DNA from: Pseudomonas sp. GM48
Lineage (GTDB): Bacteria > Pseudomonadota > Gammaproteobacteria > Pseudomonadales > Pseudomonadaceae
Length of the DNA: 64,000 nucleotides
Reading direction: 5' to 3'
NCBI RefSeq assembly: GCF_000282335.1
Contig: NZ_AKJM01000058.1
Span: 1 to 64,000 of the forward strand
Positions 8,414 to 17,231 of the stretch are shown here, piece by piece. Position numbers and translations under genes: made by a program. Numbering within the stretch: the stretch's first letter is position 1; each line of letters begins with the position of its first letter. Under the pieces are notes generated by a model. The model was not told the DNA's origin and made no database searches. It was given only the letters and a program-made list of their open reading frames with translations.

Positions 8414-9163
8414 ATGTCTACTCAATCTGTTGTTCTCATCACAGGCGCACTGACCGGCATAGGTCGGGCGACCGCGATCGCCTTCGCTAATGAAGGTGCC
8501 AAAGTTGTCGTTTCCGGACGCCGTGAAGAAGAGGGTCAGAAACTGGCGGCCGAACTCCATGCACTCGGCGCCGAAGCGGAATTTCTGATATCTGACGTGC
8601 GTCATGAAGATGAGGTTCGCAATCTGATCGAAGCAACAGTCGAACGCTTCGGCCGGCTGGACATTGCGGTTAACGCCGCGGGGACAGAGGGGCAGTCCAT
8701 CGCCGTAACGGAGGTGACGCCCGAGAACTATGCGGCAACGTTTGATACCAATGTGCTCGGCACGTTCCTCAGCGTGAAACACGAGATGCGGGTGATGTTG
8801 GCGCAGGGTAACGGCAGCATCATCAACATTTCGTCAACGATGGGCGAACGTGGTGGAGCGAATTTATCCCTCTATACCGCCAGCAAGCATGCCGTGGAAG
8901 GTCTGACCAAGTCTGCTGCTCTTGAGGGTGCGGCCTCCGGTGTGCGGGTCAATGCAATTGCCCCTGGACCGGTTCAGACAGCGATGCTCGACCGGCTAAC
9001 CGGTACGGCCGAGCGCAAAGCCGCTTTCCTGATGAGTGTTCCACTCAAGCGTGCCGGAGCCCCGGAAGAGATTGCCGACGCCATTGTGTTTATCGCATCC
9101 GGTAAGGCGACCTTCATTACCGGCCAAATCATTCGAGTCAACGGCGGCAAGACCGCTTCATGA
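8414..9163 (+). CDS. Short-chain dehydrogenase/reductase (third of three)
   Basis: A 249-residue SDR with T-G-A-L-T-G-I-G-R, N-A-A-G, I-N-I-S-S and Y-T-A-S-K as catalytic elements and I-R-V-N-G-G at the end. It is a clear paralogue of the product at 5901, so the operon contains an old tandem duplication separated by the hydrolase and another SDR. The start ATG at 8414 is weakly preceded by GGATTAAG. The paralogues may act on related or successive intermediates. Confidence 0.9.
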   Translation: MSTQSVVLITGALTGIGRATAIAFANEGAKVVVSGRREEEGQKLAAELHALGAEAEFLISDVRHEDEVRNLIEATVERFGRLDIAVNAAGTEGQSIAVTEVTPENYAATFDTNVLGTFLSVKHEMRVMLAQGNGSIINISSTMGERGGANLSLYTASKHAVEGLTKSAALEGAASGVRVNAIAPGPVQTAMLDRLTGTAERKAAFLMSVPLKRAGAPEEIADAIVFIASGKATFITGQIIRVNGGKTAS

Positions 9164-9244
9164 ACTGTGCCCGTCATCAGGTTGGCTGCGGCCCGAAGCG
9201 TTGACATTGTTCTACCTCTGAGTTCTCACAAAGGAAATCAAGCC

Positions 9245-9892
9245 ATGACCGCCAATACACTCAAACTCTATCAATCCGCGGGCTCGCCCAACTCGCGGCG
9301 CGTGCGCATTTTTCTCGCCGAGAAGGGCTTGTCGATTCCGCTCGTCCCGGTAGATCTGGGCCAAGGTGAACAGCATTCCGAGGAGTACCGTGCGATCAAC
9401 CCGCGCCGGGTCGTTCCGACCCTGGTGCTCGAAGACGGCACCACCATCGGTGAGGTGCCTGCCATCATCCGATACCTTGAAGAGGCCTATCCGCAAACGC
9501 CATTGCTCGGCGAGACCGCAAAGGAAAAGGCCCTGGTCGCGATGTGGGAGCGGCGCGCCGAACTGGAAGGTTTCGCGACCGTCATGGAGGCCATCCGCAA
9601 TGCCGCACCGGGCCTCAAGGGGCGCGCGATTGCAGGCCCCTATGACTACGAGCAGATCCCGGAACTGGCCGAGCGCAGCAAACTGCGGGTGAAGAACTTC
9701 TTCGCCGACCTTGATGCCCGTTTGGCTGGGGTTCCGTTCGTGGCGGGTGATCGCTTCTCCGTGGCCGATATCACGGCCTTGGTCACCGTGGATTTTGCGG
9801 CTAAAGCGATCGACTTCCCCGTACCGGAGGAACACATCGCCCTGAAGCGCTGGTACGACCAGGTTTCAAAGCGCGCGGGCGCGTCGGCCTGA
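9245..9892 (+). CDS. Glutathione S-transferase family protein
   Basis: The 215-residue product has a thioredoxin-like N-terminal domain starting L-Y-Q-S-A-G-S-P-N-S-R-R-V, where a serine near residue 15 is the likely thiol-activating residue, the cis-proline segment V-V-P-T-L, E-V-P-A-I glutathione contacts, and an all-helical C-terminal domain with F-V-A-G-D-R-F-S-V-A-D as the N-capping motif. GSTs conjugate or reduce electrophiles with glutathione. AAAGGA precedes the ATG at 9245. Its place between SDRs and a flavin reductase fits a detoxification or aromatic-degradation operon. Confidence 0.9.
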   Translation: MTANTLKLYQSAGSPNSRRVRIFLAEKGLSIPLVPVDLGQGEQHSEEYRAINPRRVVPTLVLEDGTTIGEVPAIIRYLEEAYPQTPLLGETAKEKALVAMWERRAELEGFATVMEAIRNAAPGLKGRAIAGPYDYEQIPELAERSKLRVKNFFADLDARLAGVPFVAGDRFSVADITALVTVDFAAKAIDFPVPEEHIALKRWYDQVSKRAGASA

Positions 9893-9937
9893 TTGAACAG
9901 CTTGGCGCATTGGTGCCGGGCGATGGAGATTGTTGTC

Positions 9938-10855
9938 ATGACTACTGCACGTGAACTCTTCGAAGCCCTTCGCCTTGGTGCGATCGACCTTACTCATCGA
10001 ATTGTCCATGCCCCTACGACGCGATTACGCGCCGAGACGGATGAAAGCCCCAGTGCAATGATGATTGAGTACTATCGCCAGCGTGCTTCAAAAGGCGGCT
10101 TGCAGATTACCGAAAGCGCCCACCCTTCCCAGGACAGTCGTGGCTACCTTGGCGCCCCGGGCATTTACACCCAGGCACACGTTGATGCCTGGCGTAAAAT
10201 CACTGATGCGGTTCACGCCAAAGGCAGTCAGATTGTCATGCAAATCGCTCACTGTGGTCGTCATTCCCATGTCAGCCTCAGCGGAGGTAGAGCGCCCATC
10301 GCGCCCTCTGTGGTGCCATTTGAAACCCAGGTGCTGACCCAGGATGGCTGGATGCCGAACTCACCTCATCGGGCGATCGAACTTTGGGAGATTCCGGTAT
10401 TGGTGGAGTCCTTCCGTATAGCCGCCGTGCGGGCAAAGGAAGCAGGGTTTGATGGTGTGGAGTTGCACAATGCCAATGGCTATCTCGTTGACACCTTCCT
10501 TCAGGATGGAACCAACAAACGCACCGATGCCTATGGAGGGAGCCTGGAAAATCGCGCCCGGTTTTCTCTCGAAATACTGGAAGCGATGATCTCGGTGTGG
10601 GGCCCTGGCAGGGTTGGTGTCCGGGTCTCGCCAAGCGGGCAGTGGGGGAATATTTCGGACAGTAACCCTGAAGCGACTTTTGGCTATTTCGCCGCGCGGC
10701 TCAATGAGTATGAACTGGCTTACCTGCACATCATCGAGCCGCGCATCAAGGGCGCGGAGGTGTCCCAGCGACCGGTGGCAGTCGCCACGCTACGTAATAT
10801 CTTCCGCGGACCGATCATAGAAAATGACTATCTCGCTTTTCCATTCGCAAACTGA
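9938..10855 (+). pseudogene. Old Yellow Enzyme-type flavin oxidoreductase, C-terminus damaged
   Basis: The 305-residue frame matches the N-terminal four-fifths of OYE/NemA proteins: I-V-H-A-P-T-T-R-L-R, the C-G-R-H-S-H segment, E-L-H-N-A-N-G-Y-L with the substrate-binding His and Asn, and R-T-D-A-Y-G-G-S-L-E-N-R. Family members are normally about 350-370 residues. After G-P-I-I-E-N-D the frame jumps to Y-L-A-F-P-F-A-N and stops. This looks like an internal deletion joining the strand before the phosphate-binding loop to the A-F-G-x-F-x-A-N-P-D-L motif. The FMN phosphate site is missing, so activity is doubtful. It is the last gene of the operon. Confidence 0.75.
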
Positions 10856-11015
10856 TGGTTGACATGCTGGGGCCGGAGTTGTCAGCGGTGAAGTACGTAT
10901 CACTTTTTTCACTTCCCCTCTATGTCAGGCTGGTTTTCGCTTCATTCATACGGGTGGCTACAAGATAGTGCGGGGCACGCTCACTGCCTTACTTCATGCT
11001 AACTAAAGGACGGCA

Positions 11016-11795
11016 TCACACTGTGGGAACCGTTCCACCATCGATGACGTATTCAGTACCAGTAATGGAGCTTGCAAGCGGCGAGACGAGGAAGGCGATG
11101 AGATCGGCAACTTCCCTTGGTTTAGCGGGACGTCCGATCGGGATGCCTCCCAGTGAGCCCATTACGGCTTGGCGGCCACCCTCATAATCTGTGCCGCTCT
11201 GCCTTGCAATCTCCTCTACAAAGGCGACTGATGCCTGCGTCTCCACCCATCCCGGTGAAACCCTGACTACGCGCACGCCCTTGGGGCTGACCTCTTTGGA
11301 AAGGCCCTTGCTGTAGTTCGAGAGCGCGGCCTTGGCAGCGGCATACGCCAGGGTGGATTCAGGTAGCGGCAGCTGATTCTGGATAGAAGTGACATGGATG
11401 ATGACGCCCGAACCCTGCTTGAGCAGCATGGGCAGTAGTGCTCGGTCGAGGCGAACTGCCGAGAGCAGGTTCAGGTTCAGAGCCCGCTGCCATTCCTGGT
11501 CGTCGAGCACCGCATAGCCACCGGCGGGAGCCGATGAGCCGCCAGCGACATGAACGATGATATCGAGCCCGCCGAGACGATCATGGACGGCATCGAAGAC
11601 GCTGGCACAACCCTCGGTGGTGGTGATGTCCGCCGCGACGAAGAGGTCCTCGGGAAGGTGCTCGGGACGCGAGCGCGCAGCTGTCAGGACTTTTGCGCCA
11701 GCCTCGCGAAGTCGGGAGACGACGGCTTCTCCAATGCCTTTGGTTCCGCCGGTGACCAGCGCCCGGAGGTCTTCGAGTTCCAGTGCGATGCTCAT
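11016..11795 (-). CDS. Short-chain dehydrogenase/reductase
   Basis: A classical SDR of 259 residues: T-G-G-T-K-G-I-G-E cofactor loop, H-V-A-G-G, the serine segment V-T-S-I-Q, Y-A-A-A-K and the closing [11 protein letters not shown]. It overlaps the upstream SnoaL-like gene by one base (TGATG), so the two are translationally coupled. The pair is divergent from the HxlR regulator at 12221, a common arrangement for quinone- or aldehyde-responsive oxidoreductases. Substrate unknown. Confidence 0.9.
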   Translation of the reverse strand: MSIALELEDLRALVTGGTKGIGEAVVSRLREAGAKVLTAARSRPEHLPEDLFVAADITTTEGCASVFDAVHDRLGGLDIIVHVAGGSSAPAGGYAVLDDQEWQRALNLNLLSAVRLDRALLPMLLKQGSGVIIHVTSIQNQLPLPESTLAYAAAKAALSNYSKGLSKEVSPKGVRVVRVSPGWVETQASVAFVEEIARQSGTDYEGGRQAVMGSLGGIPIGRPAKPREVADLIAFLVSPLASSITGTEYVIDGGTVPTV

Positions 11796-12121
11796 CAGCG
11801 AATCTCCAGGGATGCGATTTTGTCGTCGACGAGTACAACGGTGTAAGAGAGCTCGACAGGGCTGCCAGGGAAGTTCCCCGTAAGCCGAGCGAGCAGGGTG
11901 ACGGTCTGTCCCTCCTGCGAGCTGCTCAATGGTTCGATGCTGTATTGATACTTGGCCTGCGAGGCTTGCTTCCAGGACTTGATGGCCTCCAACCCCTTGT
12001 ACGTCTGGCCTTCGTCGCGCACGGTGGCATCTTTGGCGAAGCAGCGCTCCAACACCTCAGTGTCAGTAATCTTTTCGGCCGCGAGGTAGCTGGCGAGCGG
12101 TTCAGGCAATTCGATTTTCAT
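11795..12121 (-). CDS. SnoaL-like / NTF2-fold small protein
   Basis: The 108-residue product matches the polyketide-cyclase/nuclear-transport-factor fold: an N-terminal helix with [29 protein letters not shown], and a curved sheet ending in [13 protein letters not shown]. Proteins of this kind, often next to SDRs, may bind or isomerise small ring substrates. It is the first gene of a two-gene unit with the SDR, with stop and start codons overlapping by one base. Confidence 0.85.
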   Translation of the reverse strand: MKIELPEPLASYLAAEKITDTEVLERCFAKDATVRDEGQTYKGLEAIKSWKQASQAKYQYSIEPLSSSQEGQTVTLLARLTGNFPGSPVELSYTVVLVDDKIASLEIR

Positions 12122-12220
12122 GGCGATTTCACCTCACTGATGTAAGGATTTCTTCATCCACATGTTCGCTTTCGGCCATACCCGATGGCAAGAACCCACG
12201 AAAAAGTAAGCTAGGGAAAT

Positions 12221-12562
12221 ATGAGAAAAATCTATACGCCCTCTACTGCGGCTAGCGAAGTAGAAGCAGTGTTCAAACAACTCGAAGGACGTTGGAAGCT
12301 GGTGATCCTGTTCCACCTCTTTGGTGGCCAGGTGCAACGCTTTTCCGAGCTGGAAAAGCTAATCCCCGAGATATCCCAGAAAATGCTCGCCCAGCAGTTA
12401 CGCCAGTTGGAAGCGGATGGCATCGTGCATCGCACCGCCTATCCGCAAGTACCACCTAAGGTGGAGTACCGCATGACAGAGTGGGGTCAGGCGCTGTGTC
12501 CGGCATTGGATGCACTATTGCAATGGGCGGAACTTCGGGAGACGCTCAATCCAGATGCTTGA
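12221..12562 (+). CDS. HxlR-family transcriptional regulator
   Basis: A winged-helix protein of 113 residues with G-R-W-K-L-V-I-L-F-H-L then R-F-S-E-L-E-K-L-I-P-E-I-S-Q-K-M-L and Q-Q-L-R-Q-L-E-A-D-G-I-V, which define the HxlR/MarR-like family. AGGGAA precedes the ATG at 12221. It is divergent from the SnoaL-SDR pair across 99 bases and most likely regulates it. HxlR members often respond to aldehydes or quinones, but the usual N-terminal sensing cysteine is absent here. Confidence 0.9.
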   Translation: MRKIYTPSTAASEVEAVFKQLEGRWKLVILFHLFGGQVQRFSELEKLIPEISQKMLAQQLRQLEADGIVHRTAYPQVPPKVEYRMTEWGQALCPALDALLQWAELRETLNPDA

Positions 12563-12576
12563 GCCCCCGAGGTTTC

Positions 12577-12598
12577 GCAGCCTCACATGAGAGGCTGC
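12577..12598 (+). terminator. Hairpin after the HxlR gene
   Basis: GCAGCCTC and GAGGCTGC form a perfect 8-bp stem with a 6-base loop just downstream of the HxlR stop. The U-tract is weak, so terminator function is an inference. Confidence 0.5.
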
Positions 12599-12652
12599 TA
12601 TTGGCCGAATCTTGCCTGTCATGAGGGGCAGAAAGCGGCCCAAAGCTGACCT
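12599..12652. repeat. Dispersed palindromic intergenic repeat
   Basis: TTGGCCGAATCTTGCCTGTC and GGGGCAGAAAGCGGCC form the dyad, followed by CAAAGCTGACC. It is a full copy of the family found at several intergenic positions in this window. Confidence 0.65.
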
Positions 12653-12671
12653 TCAGGTGGGTAAATTTTTG

Positions 12672-12971
12672 TCACCTCGTGAATGGCATCTTCAAGGACT
12701 TTGCGATCCGAGCTAAAATTTTTATGCATTTTTCAGAAACAACGAGCGGTGGTTCGTTAATCATGTAAAGCAGGTGTTCGAACGCTACTCCAGCCTCGTT
12801 GTGATCGACATAATCCAGAACTATTTCACCACCATTCTCTAAACCTGCCTGAGCTAATGCATGGTCTTCCGGTACAGGGCCGAGCTGGTCGTATGCAATG
12901 GACATCAGCGTCGAGATTTCCTCAAGTGCCTCAACGAAATCGGCCCTCAAGTCGTTGTTAAGGTGGCTCAT
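12672..12971 (-). CDS. MafI-like immunity protein (orphan)
   Basis: The predicted protein has 99 residues. The ATG at 12971 was chosen because GAAGGA lies 8 bases upstream; the frame is open further. The region E-I-V-L-D-Y-V-D-H-N-E-A-G-V-A-F-E-H-L and the following E-P-P-L-V-V-S-E matches the layout of MafI-family immunity proteins, which protect against MafB-type polymorphic toxins. No toxin gene is next to it. It is the first of three small leftward genes interleaved with palindromic repeats. Confidence 0.6.
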   Translation of the reverse strand: MSHLNNDLRADFVEALEEISTLMSIAYDQLGPVPEDHALAQAGLENGGEIVLDYVDHNEAGVAFEHLLYMINEPPLVVSEKCIKILARIAKSLKMPFTR

Positions 12972-13089
12972 AACAAACATTCCTTCGATTAAGGTGACCT
13001 GCGTTCCGTTCCCGTCTGGTCGATTGTTGCCCAAGACCTGGTCTTTGCGCACGCGCTTGGGAAGCTAAGGTCGACTGTCCGCTCTTGGG

Positions 13090-13569
13090 TCACGCTTTAC
13101 CCATTTCCTCGTACGAAGCATCGACGAACGTGATGTGCTCATCCCAAGCAGCTTCAGCTAGATCCCGGATAATTTCAGCGAGCGTCTCAACATCCCCCCC
13201 CTGAGCTTCGATGCAGGCCAAGCGTCCGGGCGACCAGTCGACGACGGAACACTGTGGATACTTCCTTAGCAGTGCGGACAGCGCTTCCTGAGGAGGCTCT
13301 TTGTGGGTATACATGAAGTCAAAGTACGGGGCACTGGCATTCTGAAGCGGGTACACCAGAGCCCAGGCATTTGATGGGCCGGGAAAGCAAATATGGACAT
13401 TACGATGCGCCCATTCCGGCCCACTGTGTTTGATGTGGCGAAGTACTTCGATGATCGAATGACAATCGGCTATTCGGATCATGCGATCAGGGTCAAACGT
13501 CCAGCCAGGCCCAGGCTGGGTTGCTGCGTTACTGGTCAGAGGTGCAGTCATTCTTGTTTTTCTCTTCAT
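13090..13569 (-). CDS. Small cytoplasmic protein, possible immunity protein
   Basis: The 159-residue acidic product has no signal peptide or membrane segment. Visible features are a central P-Y-F-D-F-M-Y-T-H-K-E-P-P-Q-E-A-L, W-S-P-G-R-L-A-C-I-E and an acidic helical C-terminus. I do not recognise the family. The start could be 13569 or the internal ATG at 13551. Its place between a MafI-like and a CdiI-like gene suggests an immunity role, but that is inferred from context only. Confidence 0.45.
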   Translation of the reverse strand: MKRKTRMTAPLTSNAATQPGPGWTFDPDRMIRIADCHSIIEVLRHIKHSGPEWAHRNVHICFPGPSNAWALVYPLQNASAPYFDFMYTHKEPPQEALSALLRKYPQCSVVDWSPGRLACIEAQGGDVETLAEIIRDLAEAAWDEHITFVDASYEEMGKA

Positions 13570-13590
13570 CGCATTACCTTAGGTTCGAAC

Positions 13591-13641
13591 GTCTGCTCTT
13601 GGCCGTTCTCTGCCAGTCGCGTGAGACAGAAAGCGACCCAA
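13591..13641. repeat. Dispersed palindromic intergenic repeat
   Basis: CTTGGCCGTTCTCTGCCAGTC with the inverse half GACAGAAAGCGACCC sits between the second and third small leftward genes. Confidence 0.6.
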
Positions 13642-13683
13642 TATAGATAGTCCGTGTCGAACGCAACAAACCGTTGGGATGAA

Positions 13684-13953
13684 TTACTCCCCGGATTGCA
13701 AGCGCTCGATAGCTTCGAGAAGCTGGCCGTCGAAGTACTCGGTTTCATCTCGTTCCTGGTCTTTCATGCGGCGCTTCGCCTCGATGAGCAGGTGTTTGGT
13801 CGCGATGTTCTGATTCAAAAAAGTAGCGACCATAAGATCATTCAAACTCTCTAGAGGTGTGTCCCATGCCTCCCTGCAACGCTGAATTAGTCCTGTGGGG
13901 GCATCCCCACTCCATGGACCTAAAATATCCGAGACTGCCAGGGTGGAGGTCAT
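13684..13953 (-). CDS. CDI-type immunity protein-like (orphan)
   Basis: The predicted protein of 89 residues starts at the ATG at 13953 (M-T-S-T-L-A-V); the open frame extends to 14130 but that part is repeat DNA. The pattern W-S-G-D-A-P-T, C-R-E-A-W-D-T-P-L-E-S-L-N-D-L, N-Q-N-I and a final D-G-Q-L-L-E-A-I resembles contact-dependent-inhibition immunity proteins that carry a P-L-x-D-L-T and a G-D-L-L motif. No CdiA or toxin tip is near. It is the third member of the small-gene array. Confidence 0.5.
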   Translation of the reverse strand: MTSTLAVSDILGPWSGDAPTGLIQRCREAWDTPLESLNDLMVATFLNQNIATKHLLIEAKRRMKDQERDETEYFDGQLLEAIERLQSGE

Positions 13954-14030
13954 GAGCCTGCCTTTGAGAGAAATTAATGGGCTGGTAATTTCGCACGCTC
14001 GGAAGATTGATGAATAGCGAAATCGAATGC

Positions 14031-14085
14031 CCGCTTCTGGCCGTTTTCTGCCTGTCCCGAAGGGCAGAAGTCCCAAAGCAGACAT
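14031..14085. repeat. Dispersed palindromic intergenic repeat
   Basis: TTCTGGCCGTTTTCTGCCTG and AAGGGCAGAAGTCCC form the dyad, followed by AAAGCAGACAT. It lies upstream of the CdiI-like gene. Confidence 0.65.
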
Positions 14086-14145
14086 CATGTGTCTAGCAAA
14101 TCCGGAGCAATTCACTGATGTGGAAATCAAATCCGGCCATGGGTT

Positions 14146-14371
14146 TTCGGGCGTTCAAACTGGCTATTCGCGGGCTCCTTACGCAGTGGCAAACGAGCGG
14201 TTGCGATTATGGGTTTGAACCAGTCGGCACGGTTTAACGGCCATGTTCCGTATGCGTATTTAAAGGGCGTGCTCACGCGACTGCCGATGCAGCGGCCGAG
14301 CGAGATTATCGAGTTGCTGCCGCATAGATGGGCGCCCGTTTAACCACACAAGGTCTTTTGGGCGGACGCTT
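14146..14371 (+). pseudogene. IS66-family transposase tail with right inverted repeat
   Basis: The frame ending at 14343 reads S-N-W-L-F-A-G-S-L-R-S-G-K-R-A, then N-G-H-V-P-Y-A-Y-L-K and a terminal L-L-P-H-R-W-A-P-V. This is the conserved C-terminus of IS66 TnpC transposases. Downstream, GGGCGGACGCTTAC near 14358-14371 matches the terminal inverted repeat typical of IS66 elements. About 66 codons survive and nothing of the upstream tnpA/tnpB genes is visible. The stretch 14372-14469 holds no gene. Confidence 0.8.
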
Positions 14372-14469
14372 ACTGTCCAGGGCCCGGCCACAAGGTTTTA
14401 GAAAATGCGTAAGCGATGGGCTTGAAACTGAAGGCAGGCTGCAACTTCCGTTTCCCAGGTGCTGACAGT

Positions 14470-14859
14470 TCAGTTGGAAGAGTTGTTCAGCTGCTGAAGC
14501 TCAAGTTGCCTGGCAGCACTGGCTTCGAGGGTTGCACGCTCTTCATCCAGATACCGATAAATGCTTTGGAGGTTGGCGATTTTCTGTTTGATCTCTGCCA
14601 TCTTCTTTTCAATTAGCTTAGCGCCGTCAGCACAATCGATCAGCTTGTTCCGCTGCGCATCCAGAATCTCGCCTATTTCCCCCAGGGAAAACCCCATGCT
14701 TTGCGCGCGCTGGATAAAGTCCAGATCCTGCAGAGTTTGCTCTGTGTAAACGCGATAGTTGTTAGTTTGCCGCAGCGGTGAGATCAGGCCTATTTGCTCG
14801 TAGTAACGCAGCGTATGACGGCTGGCGCCGCTGCGGGCCTCGAGTTCGCCGATTTTCAT
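14470..14859 (-). CDS. MerR-family transcriptional regulator
   Basis: The 129-residue protein has the N-terminal MerR helix-turn-helix (M-K-I-G-E-L, R-H-T-L-R-Y-Y-E-Q-I-G-L), the winged R-V-Y-T segment and a long dimerisation helix ending near residue 115. A single cysteine (D-C-A-D-G-A) is present, so the metal-sensing cysteine pair is lacking and an organic or redox signal is more likely. It is divergent from the extended SDR gene across 74 bases that contain a dyad. Confidence 0.9.
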   Translation of the reverse strand: MKIGELEARSGASRHTLRYYEQIGLISPLRQTNNYRVYTEQTLQDLDFIQRAQSMGFSLGEIGEILDAQRNKLIDCADGAKLIEKKMAEIKQKIANLQSIYRYLDEERATLEASAARQLELQQLNNSSN

Positions 14860-14873
14860 GAAAACACCGCTTG

Positions 14874-14895
14874 ACTATAGAGTTGGGTCGATAGT
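14874..14895. promoter_or_regulatory. MerR-type operator/promoter dyad
   Basis: ACTAT at 14874-14878 and ATAGT at 14891-14895 form an inverted repeat directly after a TTGACT -35-like sequence (14871-14876). An operator lying between promoter elements is typical of MerR control. The position relative to the rightward SDR gene supports this. Confidence 0.5.
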
Positions 14896-14933
14896 TTACG
14901 CTTGATTTTTCACCTTAAACAAGGAGCAGGGAA

Positions 14934-16046
14934 ATGAGCGTGGAGTGCTTTGTCACGGGGGGCACCGGCTTCATCGGTCAACATTTGGTGGCGTACCTGA
15001 GTGCAAAAGGTCACACCATTCGGGTGTTGATGCGTCGCCCAGAGCGGCTAGCTGCACTGCGGGAGCAAGTCGACAATTTGGGAGGGTGTGCAACCCGGGT
15101 ATTTGCCGTAGCTGGCGATCTGGAACGGGACAACCTCGGGCTGAGTCTTGCTGACCGAGAAGTTCTAAGGCACGCCAGAGTCATATTCCACCTGGGCGCC
15201 CACTTCGCATGGGGGCTTTCAGTGGAGCATTCTCGTGCGGTGAATGTGGAAGGGGCAAAGCGCGTGGCGCTGTTGGCGGCTGAGCAAAAAAGCCGGTTAG
15301 TGATGATCGGCGGCTACATGCTGAAAAATCATGAACATCTGCAACGCATCGGAATTGATCCTCGTTATCCGCAGCTGACAAATTGGCCTGCCGTCTACCG
15401 ACATGTCGGTGGTTACGAGGGGAGCAAGCTAGAGGCGCATTTTGCGACCCTGGAGGTCATGTCCACCAAGGGCGGGGAGATTAGCGTTGTCCACCCCGCG
15501 ACGGTTTGTGGCCACAGCCGCACGGGGCATATCCTTGACGGTCAGCCGCTGGTGGAGCTGATACGCAACCTTGTGCAGAGAAAGCTGACTGCAGTGCCCG
15601 GTAGCGCCGAACACTGGCTGCCACTGGTCACCGTGGATTACCTGGTTGAGCTGGTGGCGGTTTGTGCTTTTGATCCTGCCATGGTGGGCCAGGAACTGCT
15701 GGCGCTTGATGACCAAACTCCCAACTTGCGAGAACTCCTGGTACAGGTGGCACAACCTTTGGGCTTAAAGTCTCCCAAGCATTACATTTCACTCCGATTG
15801 CTGAAGTTGCTACTGAGAATTCCTCCCGTCGCGCGGTTTTTGAATACAAAACCCGAAGCCTTGGACTTTATCCAGACCACTCGTTTTGATACAGCGGCGG
15901 TCGAGCAATTTGCCAACAGGCATGGAATAGCCAAACCGGATATACGTCAGTCTTTGCAGCACACTGCAACGTTCGTCAACTCATATTGCATAGCCAAGGG
16001 CCAGGCCCTCAGACTTGTCCCTTGGCGGCGACAAGAAGGTGAATAG
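14934..16046 (+). CDS. NAD(P)-dependent extended SDR / epimerase-like protein
   Basis: The 370-residue product begins with T-G-G-T-G-F-I-G, the Rossmann loop of extended SDRs, R-V-L-M-R-R-P-E cofactor contacts, H-L-G-A-H in place of the usual H-x-A-A, and Y-E-G-S-K as the catalytic Tyr/Lys pair. It resembles dihydroflavonol-reductase/epimerase-type enzymes, so reduction of a ketone or aldehyde is likely. AAGGAGCAGGGAA precedes the ATG at 14934. The divergent MerR gene probably controls it. Confidence 0.85.
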   Translation: MSVECFVTGGTGFIGQHLVAYLSAKGHTIRVLMRRPERLAALREQVDNLGGCATRVFAVAGDLERDNLGLSLADREVLRHARVIFHLGAHFAWGLSVEHSRAVNVEGAKRVALLAAEQKSRLVMIGGYMLKNHEHLQRIGIDPRYPQLTNWPAVYRHVGGYEGSKLEAHFATLEVMSTKGGEISVVHPATVCGHSRTGHILDGQPLVELIRNLVQRKLTAVPGSAEHWLPLVTVDYLVELVAVCAFDPAMVGQELLALDDQTPNLRELLVQVAQPLGLKSPKHYISLRLLKLLLRIPPVARFLNTKPEALDFIQTTRFDTAAVEQFANRHGIAKPDIRQSLQHTATFVNSYCIAKGQALRLVPWRRQEGE

Positions 16047-16180
16047 CATCCTACTGGGCGATCCAGCTTATGCCAGAATAAATACTGGGGTTGGTGGGAT
16101 CTTCGTATCCTCAAACTTTGCGCCGTCGATGTAGGGCGGCATTCTATCGAACGACAATTCAGCGACAGGGATCGTCATCA

Positions 16181-17080
16181 ATGCAATCTACTTTCAGCAA
16201 AGGCGTCATATTTGCACTCTCCGCTGCGGCACTGAACGCAACGATCGGTGTACTCAGCAAAGTACTCATGAGTAATGGTTTCACCGCTAGCAGTGTCGCT
16301 GTCATCAAGACCGTACTGGGTTGCGTGCTTCTCTCGATCTTATTGTTTTTCCTCAAGCGCCCGGCGGCGTCGACCAAATGGACTCAGGCGGCTATCTGCG
16401 CATTCCTTGGCATCTTTGTGCTGTTCCATTTCGAAACGTCCGCCTATCGACACTACGCTGCGGCAGGTGTGGTGGTGGTGCTGATGGCCAGTGCCTCAAT
16501 TTCCTCGATCATTCTGGGGCGCATTTTCCTCAAGGATGCCATCACCGCGAACGCTACCGTTGGCGCCGCACTGGCTATCGCCGGGATCTCGGTGATCTTC
16601 GGCGGCGACCTGCAGCAGGGCTTTACGCTGCAAGGTGCTGCGCTCGCCTCCATGGCCGGCTGCGGCTATGGGGCCTTCTCGGTTGCCATGAAGCGTATGG
16701 GTGTGTCGGGGGGGCTGCACTTCACCCGACAATTGTTGTTCTTTGGCAGCCTGTACCTGTTGATGCCGGCTGCGGCTGATGGTTTCGCGATGGGCGAGCT
16801 GTCGCCGCTGGCGATCGCCGCGCTGCTGGCGCTGGCCACGCTGCCGACAATCCTGGGCTTCTTCTGCACCACCAAGGCCATCGAGTATCTCAAGCCATCC
16901 CAAGTGCAAGCGCTGGAGCTGACCGAGCCACTGTTCGCCGCGCTGCTGGCGTTTGTGGCGCTCAATGAAGTACCGCGCGAAAGCCTGTACGCGGGAGCGG
17001 CACTGATCATCGTCGGCCTGTGTTTCTCCAATGAACTAATCCGCTTGGGCAGCAAAACATCCGTCCCTTCGACCGAGTGA
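16181..17080 (+). CDS. EamA/DMT-family transporter
   Basis: The 299-residue protein consists almost entirely of ten hydrophobic segments in two EamA repeats; the second repeat includes T-K-A-I-E-Y-L-K-P-S-Q-V-Q-A-L-E-L-T-E-P-L-F-A-A-L-L-A, characteristic of these drug/metabolite exporters. The ATG at 16181 starts at the first membrane helix; the open frame to 16091 adds a hydrophilic stretch without a good ribosome site. It lies 134 bases after the SDR gene and may be co-regulated. Substrate unknown. Confidence 0.88.
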   Translation: MQSTFSKGVIFALSAAALNATIGVLSKVLMSNGFTASSVAVIKTVLGCVLLSILLFFLKRPAASTKWTQAAICAFLGIFVLFHFETSAYRHYAAAGVVVVLMASASISSIILGRIFLKDAITANATVGAALAIAGISVIFGGDLQQGFTLQGAALASMAGCGYGAFSVAMKRMGVSGGLHFTRQLLFFGSLYLLMPAAADGFAMGELSPLAIAALLALATLPTILGFFCTTKAIEYLKPSQVQALELTEPLFAALLAFVALNEVPRESLYAGAALIIVGLCFSNELIRLGSKTSVPSTE

Positions 17081-17231
17081 GCTATTTTCGGATCCTGATT
17101 ACTTTAGCAATCAGTGGTTTTCGACCCTGGCTACAGGGGTGAAGGCGCATGTCCAGTTTGTGCTGAGTTATCCAGGGCGGGGGGGCGGAAAAATGGAGTC
17201 CGTCAGGTTGATCAGGGCCTGACCCGATAGC

